A stretch of DNA of 64,000 bases from Mesorhizobium sp. CA14 (GTDB lineage Bacteria > Pseudomonadota > Alphaproteobacteria > Rhizobiales > Rhizobiaceae): NCBI RefSeq assembly GCF_020165195.1, contig NZ_JAIUHR010000030.1, forward strand, positions 20,500-84,499, given 5' to 3'. Positions 23,445 to 31,977 of this stretch are shown here, piece by piece (within the stretch, counting starts at the first letter, position 1; each line of letters begins with the position of its first letter). Position numbers and translations under genes: made by a program. The notes below the pieces were generated by a model. That model saw only the letters and a program-made list of their open reading frames with translations. It had not been told where the DNA came from and did not search any database.

Positions 23445-23551
23445 CGAGCTTCGGACGGCAAGCCATTCTTTACGAGCTTCGGGTGGCAGGCCATCCTTTA
23501 CGAAGCTTCGGATGGCAGGCCGTTTCCCCAACGAGCTTCGCATGCAGGCGA
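23445..23551 (+). repeat. short tandem repeat next to attR
   Basis: About three and a half imperfect units of 28 to 31 bases begin CGAGCTTCGG and continue with a variable TGGCAGGCCAT-like part (starts at 23445, 23473, 23501 and 23532). They lie in chromosomal DNA between attR and the beta-propeller gene, so they would have followed tRNA-Leu before the insertion. Confidence 0.75.
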
Positions 23552-23562
23552 TCGCGAACGCC

Positions 23563-24723
23563 TTACCGCATATTCCCCGTATGCCCCTGCGAGTAGCGCC
23601 CCGGCTGCGGCCACACGGTGAGGCCATGCGGCTCGGCGCCGACGCGGATTTTCGTCACGGCGCCGCTGGTGGTGTCGATCATATAAACCTCGCTGTCGAA
23701 GCGACCCGACAGCCAGAGCTGCCTGCCGTCGGCGCTGACATTGCCCATGTCGGGGCTGCCGCCGCCGGGGATCGGCCATTGCGCGACCACCGCACGGGTG
23801 GCGAAGTCGATCACCGTGACGCTGCCCGGGCCCTTGGCCTTGCCCTGCTCCATCTTGTGCGAGCCGCGGTTCGAGACATAGAGCCGCTTGCCGTCGCGGC
23901 TGACGACGAAGCCATGCGTGCCGATGCCGCTCGGGATGAAGCCGATTTCCCGAAAACTGTCGCCATCGACCAGGAATACGCCGTCATTCATCATGTCGGC
24001 TACGTAGAAGACCTTGCCGTCGGGCGAGAGGCGGATGTCCTGCGGCATGCCCATTTTGGAGAGGTCGAGGTGGCCGAGCACCTTCTGGTTCTTCAGGTCG
24101 ATCTTGGCCAGGCCGCCGTCGCCATATTCGCAGGTGAAGATCGCGTAGGAGCCGTCGACAGAGAAGTCGGCGTGGTTGATGCCGGGGCAGGTCGGCGTCG
24201 GTAGGCTCGACTTCAACGCCATTGTGTGCGGATCGCGGAAATCGAGCTGCTTCATCGCCTCGTCGACGACGATGGCGGCGCTGCCGTCCGGCATGAAATA
24301 CAGATTATAGGGGTCGTCGACCGGGATCTGCTGGCCGGGCTTGGCCGTCGTCGGGTCGATCGGCGTCAGGCTGCCGTTCCTGCCAGTGCCGTTGTTGGCG
24401 ACCCACAGCCTCTTGAGGTCCCAGGACGGCACGACATGCTGCGGCTTGCTACCGACCGGGAAGCGGCCGACCTCCTTCAAGGTGACGGTATCGATCACCG
24501 AGACGCTATTGGAGGAACGGTTCGGCACATAGACGCGCGGCAGCGCGCCGGCCGTGGCGTGGCTCAGATGGCCGGCCGTGGTCTGGCCGTAGATGTTGAC
24601 GACGGGAGGCGCCGGATCGGAGCAATCCTCCGGGCAGGTGTCGGCCACGGCTCGAGCCGGAAACATGGCGAGCAGGACAAGCGGCGCACAAAGGCGGGCG
24701 AAGCGCAGGACGATATCGATCAT
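23563..24723 (-). CDS. YVTN-type beta-propeller repeat protein, exported
   Basis: The 386-residue protein starts with a signal peptide (residues 1-27, ending AVADTC) and has repeated blade motifs such as RVYVPNRSSNSVSVIDT, KRLWVANNGTG, KVFYVADMMNDGVFLVD and KRLYVSNRGSH. Such propellers bind ligands or partner proteins in the periplasm; some accompany quinoprotein or cytochrome systems, none of which is visible here. ATG at 24723 replaces a longer frame without signal peptide. The neighbour upstream is the FemAB-like gene. Confidence 0.85.
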   Translation of the reverse strand: MIDIVLRFARLCAPLVLLAMFPARAVADTCPEDCSDPAPPVVNIYGQTTAGHLSHATAGALPRVYVPNRSSNSVSVIDTVTLKEVGRFPVGSKPQHVVPSWDLKRLWVANNGTGRNGSLTPIDPTTAKPGQQIPVDDPYNLYFMPDGSAAIVVDEAMKQLDFRDPHTMALKSSLPTPTCPGINHADFSVDGSYAIFTCEYGDGGLAKIDLKNQKVLGHLDLSKMGMPQDIRLSPDGKVFYVADMMNDGVFLVDGDSFREIGFIPSGIGTHGFVVSRDGKRLYVSNRGSHKMEQGKAKGPGSVTVIDFATRAVVAQWPIPGGGSPDMGNVSADGRQLWLSGRFDSEVYMIDTTSGAVTKIRVGAEPHGLTVWPQPGRYSQGHTGNMR

Positions 24724-24794
24724 TTGGAGTGCTTTGTGGTGAAGGCCGGCCGGGTCCGGCCGCCGCAAGCCATAGCCGGTGTCTCGCCGCCCAT

Positions 24795-26075
24795 CTAGCG
24801 TCTTTTCAGCAGGCTCCGCATGCGGTTGCGCAGGATGCGCGCCATGTTGCGGGTCTCGCGATAGAGATGCAGTTGCGAGGCGGCCTGACGGGCCAGCCGG
24901 TCGGCGTCCGGCGTCAGCCCGATCACCAGCGTGCCCATCGGCTTGCGCTCGCTCCAAAGGCGGCTCATCACCGGATGATCCGGAACCGCGCAGGAATCGG
25001 TCATGACGATGTTCGGATCGTCGAGATGCTGCCTGGTCACCTCGATCATCAAAAGCGTGCCCGGCGAGTAGGCGGAGAGCGTCTCGTCATAGGCCGTCTT
25101 CCAGGTGTAGGCGACGCCGGCCTCGACGAAGACGACCAGGCAGGCGATGGTGCGGCCGTCGAGCGTCAAAAGATGGATGCGGCACATGTCCTGCTCGGCC
25201 AGCCGGTGCACGGCCTCGCGGGCGAAGGCGGCGCGGTAGCGGTCGATCGCCATCGCGGTGCGCTCGCGGCCCTTCCAGCCGGCCGCTTCCAGCGTCAGGA
25301 AGCTTTCGATGGCGTGGCGGATCTCGTCCGGCCCGCGCGCCACGGTGTGCTCGAGCTTGCCGAGGTCGGCGAGACGCCGCTTCAGCCGGCGGAATTCGCG
25401 ATAGTGATGCGCGCGCAGCGAGGCCTTGAGGTAGTCCTCGCCGTCGGCGTCGCTTTCAAGCACCGGGCGTTCGACCTTGCCGGTGGTCACCATGGTCAAG
25501 CCGCGGCTGTCGGCAAAGGAGGTGAGCAGGCTCGCCACCGGACCGTCGAGGCGCATATCGGGCATCACGAAGACCCTGGGCAGCTTGAGATGCGGCCTCG
25601 ACAGCATCGAGAAGAAATCCTCGATGACGCCGATGGGATCGTCGCGGTCGACCAGCGGCGTGCCGAGCGGGCCGAACGGGCTCGACCATGTGCGCATCAC
25701 CGGAATGCCGAGCGGGATCGCCGGCCTCTCGACCGAGAACGGCACCAGAAGGCGCAGCCGGTTGCGGTACTCGTCGCCGTCGCGGATGACGGCCAGCCGC
25801 ACTTCGCGGTCTTCCAGCCGCGGCATGGCCGGCGCCAGGAAGCGCGGGTTGAAGAAGACATTGGGCTCGATCGTGCGGGCGCTGAGATAGTCGAGCTCCT
25901 CGACAAGGTCGAAGCCGGCCGAGGCCGGGTAGATGGCCAGCTTGCGTTCCGGCCTGTTGCTGGCGAAGAGCTCGATATGGGCCGGATCGGCCTCGCGCGC
26001 CAGGCCGGCAAGGTTGGAGACCATGGCGCCGGCGGGGCCGCCGCTGGTCTCTTCGAGCAACGGGACGGCGGCCAT
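24795..26075 (-). CDS. FemAB/CelD-like GNAT acyltransferase
   Basis: The 426-residue protein has the CelD/BcsL acyltransferase layout: an N-terminal half with RNRLRLLVPFSV and a C-terminal GNAT-like half with EFRRLKRRLADLG, IHLLTLDGRTIACLVVF and YSPGTLLMIEV. Relatives occur in exopolysaccharide and cellulose loci and transfer acyl groups. ATG 26075 overlaps the TGA of the flippase by one base and has AAGGAAA upstream, so the two genes are coupled and likely modify and export the same polymer. Confidence 0.82.
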   Translation of the reverse strand: MAAVPLLEETSGGPAGAMVSNLAGLAREADPAHIELFASNRPERKLAIYPASAGFDLVEELDYLSARTIEPNVFFNPRFLAPAMPRLEDREVRLAVIRDGDEYRNRLRLLVPFSVERPAIPLGIPVMRTWSSPFGPLGTPLVDRDDPIGVIEDFFSMLSRPHLKLPRVFVMPDMRLDGPVASLLTSFADSRGLTMVTTGKVERPVLESDADGEDYLKASLRAHHYREFRRLKRRLADLGKLEHTVARGPDEIRHAIESFLTLEAAGWKGRERTAMAIDRYRAAFAREAVHRLAEQDMCRIHLLTLDGRTIACLVVFVEAGVAYTWKTAYDETLSAYSPGTLLMIEVTRQHLDDPNIVMTDSCAVPDHPVMSRLWSERKPMGTLVIGLTPDADRLARQAASQLHLYRETRNMARILRNRMRSLLKRR

Positions 26076-27418
26076 CAAGCGATTTCCTTCTTTGCAGGCA
26101 CGAAGATCGCCATCACGATGCCGAGCTTGCGCCAGACGGTGAAGGAGAGCGCGCTGGCCTCGAAGACCATGGCGAGGCTGGTGGCGATTGCCGCGCCCCA
26201 GAGGCCGAACAGCGGAATGAGGATCACGTTGAGGCCGATGTTGAGGGCAAGCGTCATGGCATAGACGCCGGCGCAGATGTTCTGGTTGCCGCTCATAGTG
26301 AGCAGGCTCTCGCAGGGACCGACGGCGGCGCGCGCCACGACGCCCAGCACCAGCAGGAAGAGCAGCGGATAGCCGGCGGTAAATTCGGGACCGAACAGCA
26401 CCAGCATCGGCTCGCCCAGCGCCAGCACCGTGAGCGCCATCAGCAGCGATGGCCAGAAGGTCCAGGAGACGGTCTCGCGGGCGAAGGCGGCAAGCCGATG
26501 TGGCTCGCCATGGGTGAACTGGGCGTAACGCTGTGCAACGCCGGCCTTGACCGCGAAATAGACGAAATGCACCAGCGCCAGCGTCTTCACCGTGGCGAAA
26601 TAGACGGCGACATCATTGGGATCGAGATAGGCGCCCACCATCAGCACGTCGGCATTGGTGAGCAGGAAGAAGAAGCCCTCGACAAGGAAAATCGGCAGCG
26701 AGACGAGGATCCACTGGCCGAAATGCACGGTCATCGGCCCGGGCGGGATTTTTTTGTCCATGCGCGAGGTGACGGCCATCAGCTGGCCGAGCGTGGTGAC
26801 ATAGGTTGCGGCGATTGAGGCGAAGATCGCGGTCTTGGCGTCGGGCACATAGTGCAGGCCAAGCATCAGCGCCATGAACGCCAGGATCAGCACCGGGCGC
26901 ACCAGATAGGTGGGCGACAGCGCCAGCAGCGCCCAGGAATTGGCGCGCGCCAGCCCCTGAAGAAGATCGCCGAGCGCGATCATCGGCAGGCAGATGACGC
27001 CGAGGATGAAGGGGATGACGTAGTAGTTCTCGATCCAGTCCGAGGCGAGCCAGACGCCAAGCGCGCCAAGGCCGGCCACCAGCGTCGAGGCGACGAGCAC
27101 GAAAAGGCGGCTCGCCTGCACGATGCCGCGCAGCTCGGCCAACATGCCGCGCTCGCGATATTCGGGAATGAAACGGATGACAGAGGTGTGGAAGCCGAGG
27201 CAGGCGAGATTGCCGACGATGACCATCGTCACCCAGACCAGCACCGAGATGCCGTATTCGAACGAACCCATCCAGCGTGCCATCAGCACCTGGCTGACGA
27301 AGGCGATGAAGGCGCTGATGATACGGATGGAAAAGGCGATCAGCGACATGCGCCCGGCTTCGCCGCGCTCGTCGGCGGTGAACAGAACGGCATCGATGCG
27401 GCCAAGCAACGGCCTCAT
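26075..27418 (-). CDS. polysaccharide flippase (MATE/Wzx superfamily)
   Basis: A polytopic protein of about 447 residues with 12 to 14 hydrophobic segments and the flippase opening ISAFIAFVSQVLMARWMG. It should move lipid-linked sugar units across the inner membrane. ATG at 27418 was chosen; a TTG at 27511 would add 31 residues rich in arginine. It is followed directly by the FemAB-like acyltransferase, and no glycosyltransferase is adjacent. Confidence 0.87.
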   Translation of the reverse strand: MRPLLGRIDAVLFTADERGEAGRMSLIAFSIRIISAFIAFVSQVLMARWMGSFEYGISVLVWVTMVIVGNLACLGFHTSVIRFIPEYRERGMLAELRGIVQASRLFVLVASTLVAGLGALGVWLASDWIENYYVIPFILGVICLPMIALGDLLQGLARANSWALLALSPTYLVRPVLILAFMALMLGLHYVPDAKTAIFASIAATYVTTLGQLMAVTSRMDKKIPPGPMTVHFGQWILVSLPIFLVEGFFFLLTNADVLMVGAYLDPNDVAVYFATVKTLALVHFVYFAVKAGVAQRYAQFTHGEPHRLAAFARETVSWTFWPSLLMALTVLALGEPMLVLFGPEFTAGYPLLFLLVLGVVARAAVGPCESLLTMSGNQNICAGVYAMTLALNIGLNVILIPLFGLWGAAIATSLAMVFEASALSFTVWRKLGIVMAIFVPAKKEIA

Positions 27419-27558
27419 GCGCAGCGCCCAGCGCTGCGGCAGGAACCGCCCGGCAGTCGTTGCCGCGGAAAAGCGCACCCCGAATACTCTCCGTTTTCCG
27501 CCTCTTTCCAAGGTTTCGGTCTATCCGAAACACCTTAAGAAAGGGTGGGTGGGGCGCA

Positions 27559-27799
27559 GGCTTTTCCTTCTCCCCGTTTCACGGGGAGAAGGTGCCGACA
27601 GGTGGATGAGGGGCGGCGCCCGCCTCGGAAATTTGGGATGAACCGCGTGTCGAAGAGGTCTCTTTGCGGGAGGGGTCCTAAACAGAGTGATTATCCTCTG
27701 TCAGATACGAGGGGCGGCCAATCGCAAACGCCGGCGCCGCCCCTCATCCGGCCCTTCGGGCCACCTTCTCCCCGTGAAACGGGGAGAAGGAAAAGGCGC
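27559..27799. repeat. MITE-like palindromic element with 60-bp inverted arms
   Basis: The arms 27560-27617 and 27734-27798 are largely complementary. Each contains CCTTCTCCCCGTTTCACGGG or its complement, which is itself a hairpin, and a CCCCTCATCC segment. The centre of about 115 bases is non-coding. It fills most of the 384-base gap between the flippase start and the small periplasmic protein. A partial relative lies at 31920-31976. Confidence 0.8.
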
Positions 27800-27802
27800 T
27801 GC

Positions 27803-28309
27803 TCACATCCCCTTCATCGCATCGCACGACACGTTCGGGTTCATGTCGGCGAAGGCGCCGGTGGGGTTCTGCTTCCAGGCCCAGACATGCAGCTCGTAGA
27901 AGGGGCCGAGGCCGTAGCGGTTGGGCGCGGTGTTGAAGTTGAACAGATGGCCTTCGAGCGAGGCCGGGCCCTTCGCGGTGATGTATTCGACCGCGATCAG
28001 CTTCAGCGTGCCGTCGGCCATCGGCTCGTACATCACCGCTTCCGGCTTGGCGACGTCAACGGCATCGTCCTTCAGATAGGCGGCATTGACGTAGTGGATG
28101 CCCATCGCGCCGCCGGTAAGGCCGCTGGCGCAGGGGATCGGCGCGTAGCCTTCGGCTTTCGCCACCGCGACGTCCTCGAAGCGGCTGTCGAGCGCCCGCA
28201 CCTTTTCGGCGAGCGGATTGACGGTTTCTGCCGTGGCCGCGCCCGCCATCAGCATGATGATCGAGGCAGAAGCGCCGATAACGCATTTGGTCAAGGTCTG
28301 AATGTTCAT
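27803..28309 (-). CDS. hypothetical periplasmic protein
   Basis: The 168-residue protein has a clear signal peptide (to about residue 27, ending GAATAE) and a mature part with two cysteines (IPCASG and VSCDAM), likely a disulfide. The segments GIHYVNAAYL and YELHVWAWKQNP are typical of a secreted family found in many proteobacteria. I do not know its function. GGAGAG lies about 5 bases before ATG 28309. Confidence 0.75.
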   Translation of the reverse strand: MNIQTLTKCVIGASASIIMLMAGAATAETVNPLAEKVRALDSRFEDVAVAKAEGYAPIPCASGLTGGAMGIHYVNAAYLKDDAVDVAKPEAVMYEPMADGTLKLIAVEYITAKGPASLEGHLFNFNTAPNRYGLGPFYELHVWAWKQNPTGAFADMNPNVSCDAMKGM

Positions 28310-28456
28310 TTGTCTCTCCAATTGAGGTGCGCAAGCGGCGGCAGTCGGCCGGTAAGGCCTACCCCGAACGCCGGCGGCGCTTGTCGATAAAAAGGATGGT
28401 CGCTGATCCCGACCGGAGCGGTTCACCGAACGAACCGCTCCAAGTCTTTGTTTTGC

Positions 28457-28500
28457 GCAATTCCGCACGGAAAACCGCTGCGCAGTTTTCCTGGAATTGC
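28457..28500. repeat. short palindromic intergenic repeat (CAATTCC...GGAATTG type), copy 2
   Basis: A 44-base imperfect palindrome bounded by GCAATTCC and GGAATTGC, matching the copy at 9762-9804 at most positions. It lies 12 bases beyond the stop of the small DUF1127-like frame and could terminate it. Confidence 0.7.
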
Positions 28501-28511
28501 CCGGTGCGGGA

Positions 28512-28661
28512 TCAGCGATGATGCCACCAATATTCCCAGTACTCGCGCGGGTTTTCCCGCTCATGCAGGCCGATGTCGCGCTTCAGGTAATCGTCCTGCG
28601 GTGGCAGAAGGCGACGCGGGTTTCGCAGGGGCGAAAGCAACGCCGACACAGCCCGCCGCAT
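28512..28661 (-). CDS. small DUF1127-like protein
   Basis: The 49-residue frame ends DYLKRDIGLHERENPREYW plus a Trp/His tail. The LKRDIGL core is close to the DUF1127 consensus (L-x-D-I-G-L). Such small basic proteins are common in Rhizobiales and some influence RNA or metabolism. The start ATG 28661 is weakly supported, and the frame lacks other good starts. It lies 112 bases downstream of the DUF4242 gene on the same strand. Confidence 0.5.
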   Translation of the reverse strand: MRRAVSALLSPLRNPRRLLPPQDDYLKRDIGLHERENPREYWEYWWHHR

Positions 28662-28773
28662 GAAGCCGCGCCGTGGCGGGACATTATCCGCCGCGGCGGA
28701 TACAGCCTCGTCCTCTGGCACGGCGTCAGGTCCGCCGGCGACGGGTATGGTCTGCCCGACATGGTCTGCCCGA

Positions 28774-29046
28774 TCAGCGATAAAAGTAGGGGTCGAGGAC
28801 CCGGACCTCCGTGATCTTGTCGACGGGAAGCGAATTCTTCTGCGCGGTGCTGCGGATCGCCTCCGGCGAGGGCGCATCGTAAATGCAGAAGCTCTTGCTC
28901 TTGTCCGGCGAGACGAAGGATTGCACCCAGGTGACGCCTTTCTCTGCGTTGCGGGCGATGACGCCGCCCATCGCGGTTGCGCCGGCATCGTTCATCGGCA
29001 CGTGAAGCCCATCGGGGAAGGTACGTTCAATCAGGTAACGAGGCAC
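28774..29046 (-). CDS. DUF4242 domain protein
   Basis: The 90-residue protein reads PRYLIERTFPDGLHVPMND, then GVTWVQSFVSPDKSKSFCIY and ends VRVLDPYFYR, the typical DUF4242 pattern (ferredoxin-like fold). GTG 29046 is preferred because AAAGGAAA lies about 8 bases upstream; the longer frame from 29106 has no ribosome-binding site. It is divergent from the LAL regulator, which may control it. A 13-base direct repeat (28747, 28761) follows its stop. Confidence 0.85.
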   Translation of the reverse strand: MPRYLIERTFPDGLHVPMNDAGATAMGGVIARNAEKGVTWVQSFVSPDKSKSFCIYDAPSPEAIRSTAQKNSLPVDKITEVRVLDPYFYR

Positions 29047-29289
29047 GATCGATTTCCTTTCATTGGTGAATTGCGCTCGGTTCAAGCGCGACCCAGCAGA
29101 AATCACCTTCGCGGAAGGCGCGCATCGGAGCCATTCCCCATATTGGCCGGGACGATTCCCTATCTTTGCGACGTTTTATGTGGAAGATGGCACCTCAATG
29201 TGTGGAAAGTCACATTTCGGTGTCGTTTCCCGCGTTATCGCGGCGGCGGCCCGCCACGATGGAAATTCTGATTTCGTGAGAGAGTGACG

Positions 29290-31875
29290 ATGCTTCTGGA
29301 ACGGCAGACGCAACTGCAGCAAATGAATGCCTTGCTGGCGGATGCAACAGGCGGCCGCGGCCGCGTCGTGGTCCTGTCGGGTGAGGCCGGCGCCGGCAAG
29401 ACGGCGCTGGCCGAGGCGTTCGCAAGCCGCTTGGGCGAGGGACTGACCGTGCTTCGCAGCGCCTGCGAGGACCTCTCCATTCCGGATCCGCTGGGGCCGC
29501 TTTACGATCTGGCCCGCGAGGCGCAGTGGGAGCCGCCGCGGGCGATCGACGACCGCCAGGTGCAGCGGCTGCCATTGTTTTCCGAGGCGCTCGACGTCTT
29601 CGAGGCGAAAGGCCCATGCCTGCTCGTCATCGAGGACCTGCACTGGGCCGACGACGCGACGCTCGATTTCGTGCGTTTCCTCGGCCGGCGCATTGCAAAC
29701 ACGCACATCCTGCTTCTGATCACGGCGCGCACCGACCGCAGCGAAGGACAGATGCGCGTGCGCCGGGCGCTCGGCGAGATACCCGCCGGCAATATCCAGC
29801 GCATAGAAGTGCCGCTGCTCAGCGAAAGCGCGGTGCTCTCGCTTGCCGCCGCGGCCGAGCGCGACGGCAACGCGATCTACCGCGCAACGGCGGGCAATGC
29901 CTTCTTCGTCACCGAGCTGCTCGCCGCCGTAGTCGATGGCGCGTTGCCGGCGAGCGTCCGCAACGCCGTGCTGGCGCGCGCCGAAAGATTGTCGCCGGGC
30001 GCCCGCTCGATGCTCGACGCGGTCTCGGTGTTTCCGCGCCGCGCCGATGCCTGGGCGCTGAGCGGCCTTTGCGGAATTGCCGCCGCCGGCCAACTCGCCG
30101 AATGCGTGGCCCACGGCCTGCTCGAGGATTTCGGCGATGGCTATGCCTTCCGGCACGAGATCGCCCGTACGGCCATCGAGATGGCGCTGACGCCCAGCAA
30201 ACGGCGGGAGTACAATGAGCGCGCCCTGGCAGCCCTGCGGGACAATCCGCAGGTCGCCACCGCAAGGTTGGTGCATCATGCCGTGGAAGCGCAAAACCTG
30301 GACGTGGTGCGCGAGCTCGCGCCGGTCGCCGCGCGTGAGGCATCCCGCGTCGGCGCGCATCGCGATGCGGCGGGCTATTACGAGGTCGCCCTGCGTTACG
30401 CGGATACTCTGCCGATCGACAAGCAGGCGGAGCTTTACGAAGGCCATGCCTTCGAGTGCCACCTGATCGGCCGCGTCGACACGGCGATGGAAGCGCAAGG
30501 CCGCGCGCGCCAGCTGCGCCAGACGCTGGGCGATCGGCTGAAGGAAGGCGACAGCCTCAGGTGCTTGTCACGCTTCGCCTATCTGCTCGGCGACCGCGAG
30601 TCGGCGGACCGGTTCGGATCACAGGCCATGGAGCTTCTGGAAACGGCGCCCGACAGTCCCGAACTCGCCATGGCCTATTCCAATCTCTCGCAGCTGGCGA
30701 TGCTGGCCGAGCGGCTCGATGAGACGCTTAGGTTCGGCGGCAAGGCCGTCGAACTGGCGGAGCGGCTCAACCGACCGGACATCCTTTGCCACGCCCTCAA
30801 CAATGTTGGGGCGGCCGGGCAATGGCTGAATTTCGCCAAGGGGCGGCGCGATCTCGCCCGCAGCCTTGGAATTGCGCTGTCGGGCAACTTTCAGGAGCAT
30901 GCCGCGCGCGCCTTCACCAACTGCGCCTGCGTCGAGATGAACAGGCTTAACTTCGACGAAGCGGCGGCGTTCCTGGATCGCGGCATCGGCTATTGCGTCG
31001 AGAACGATCTCGCGACCTGGCGCGACTACATGCGCGGCGTGCAGGCGCAGCTTCTGCTCAGGCTCGGCCATTGGGACGATGCCGCGGCCATGGCGCATGA
31101 GGTTGTCGACGATGAAGCAACGACGCCGTTGGTACGCTATCCCTCACTCGTCGCGCTGGCCCGCTTGCGCATCCGCAGGGGAGACCCGTCGGCCGAGCCG
31201 GTTCTCGACGAGATGAGGCTGTTTCTCGACAAGGGCATGGAGCTGCAACGGCTTGTGCCCTTCGCCTCGGTGATGGCCGAACTGGCATGGCTGGGCGAGG
31301 GGAACAGGGAGGAAGCGCTGCGCCTCATCGCTCTTGCCGAAAGCCTTGCGCCGACGCGGGCGGTGTTTGGCGAATTGGCGGTATGGCGGCAGCTTTTGCT
31401 GCCTGAAAGCGATCCCGGCGACACCGACGGAATGGCTGTGCCGCATCGCCTGCAACTGCTTGGTGACTGGCGTGCCGCCGCCGCGCTCTGGGCGAAAATG
31501 GGCGCCCCCTTCGAGCGGGCGCTGGCGTTGCTGAAGGGCGACGAGGCAGCGCGGCGCGAGGCGCTCGATGGTTTCGAGGCGCTCGGCGCAAGGCCGGTGG
31601 CGCTGCATGTGCGCGGCCTCATGCGGCAGAGCGGGTTGATCCACATTGCAAGAGGGCCAAGGCAGGCGACACGCGCCAACCAGGCCGGCCTCACGCAGCG
31701 CCAGATGGAAGTGCTGGAACTTCTCGAGCGAGGCTTTTCCAACAAGAAGATCGCCGCGCATCTGACGATTTCGCCCAAGACGGTCGATCACCATGTCTCG
31801 GCGGTGCTGGAGAAGCTGGAAGTCATCTCGCGCGGCGAGGCGGCGGCCGCGGCGCGCGCGTCAGGCCTGGTGTGA
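29290..31875 (+). CDS. LAL-type LuxR family transcriptional regulator with ATPase domain
   Basis: The 861-residue protein has an N-terminal ATPase with P-loop GEAGAGKT (about 31-38) and Walker B CLLVIEDLHWADD. A long helical, TPR-like middle follows, and a C-terminal LuxR helix-turn-helix has LTQRQMEVLELLERGFSNKK. The large LAL (MalT-like) class binds an inducer or partner and activates transcription. ATG 29290 fits GAGAGAG upstream better than GTG 29284. It is divergent from the DUF4242 gene, its likely target. Confidence 0.92.
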   Translation: MLLERQTQLQQMNALLADATGGRGRVVVLSGEAGAGKTALAEAFASRLGEGLTVLRSACEDLSIPDPLGPLYDLAREAQWEPPRAIDDRQVQRLPLFSEALDVFEAKGPCLLVIEDLHWADDATLDFVRFLGRRIANTHILLLITARTDRSEGQMRVRRALGEIPAGNIQRIEVPLLSESAVLSLAAAAERDGNAIYRATAGNAFFVTELLAAVVDGALPASVRNAVLARAERLSPGARSMLDAVSVFPRRADAWALSGLCGIAAAGQLAECVAHGLLEDFGDGYAFRHEIARTAIEMALTPSKRREYNERALAALRDNPQVATARLVHHAVEAQNLDVVRELAPVAAREASRVGAHRDAAGYYEVALRYADTLPIDKQAELYEGHAFECHLIGRVDTAMEAQGRARQLRQTLGDRLKEGDSLRCLSRFAYLLGDRESADRFGSQAMELLETAPDSPELAMAYSNLSQLAMLAERLDETLRFGGKAVELAERLNRPDILCHALNNVGAAGQWLNFAKGRRDLARSLGIALSGNFQEHAARAFTNCACVEMNRLNFDEAAAFLDRGIGYCVENDLATWRDYMRGVQAQLLLRLGHWDDAAAMAHEVVDDEATTPLVRYPSLVALARLRIRRGDPSAEPVLDEMRLFLDKGMELQRLVPFASVMAELAWLGEGNREEALRLIALAESLAPTRAVFGELAVWRQLLLPESDPGDTDGMAVPHRLQLLGDWRAAAALWAKMGAPFERALALLKGDEAARREALDGFEALGARPVALHVRGLMRQSGLIHIARGPRQATRANQAGLTQRQMEVLELLERGFSNKKIAAHLTISPKTVDHHVSAVLEKLEVISRGEAAAAARASGLV

Positions 31876-31919
31876 GGCTTGTTTTCTGCGCCTGCAGGAA
31901 ACCGCCGGCCCCGGCGCTG

Positions 31920-31976
31920 CCCGTCATCCGCCCTTCGGGCACCTTCTCCCCGTTGAACAGGGAGAAGGAAATAGGC
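31920..31976. repeat. partial palindromic repeat, likely terminator between converging genes
   Basis: The segment contains CCGCCCTTCGGGCACC, which can form a hairpin, followed by CCTTCTCCCCGTTGAACAGG and the rest of its hairpin. Both parts match one arm of the element at 27734-27798. It fills the gap between the LAL regulator stop and the secA stop. Confidence 0.7.
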
Positions 31977-31977
31977 G

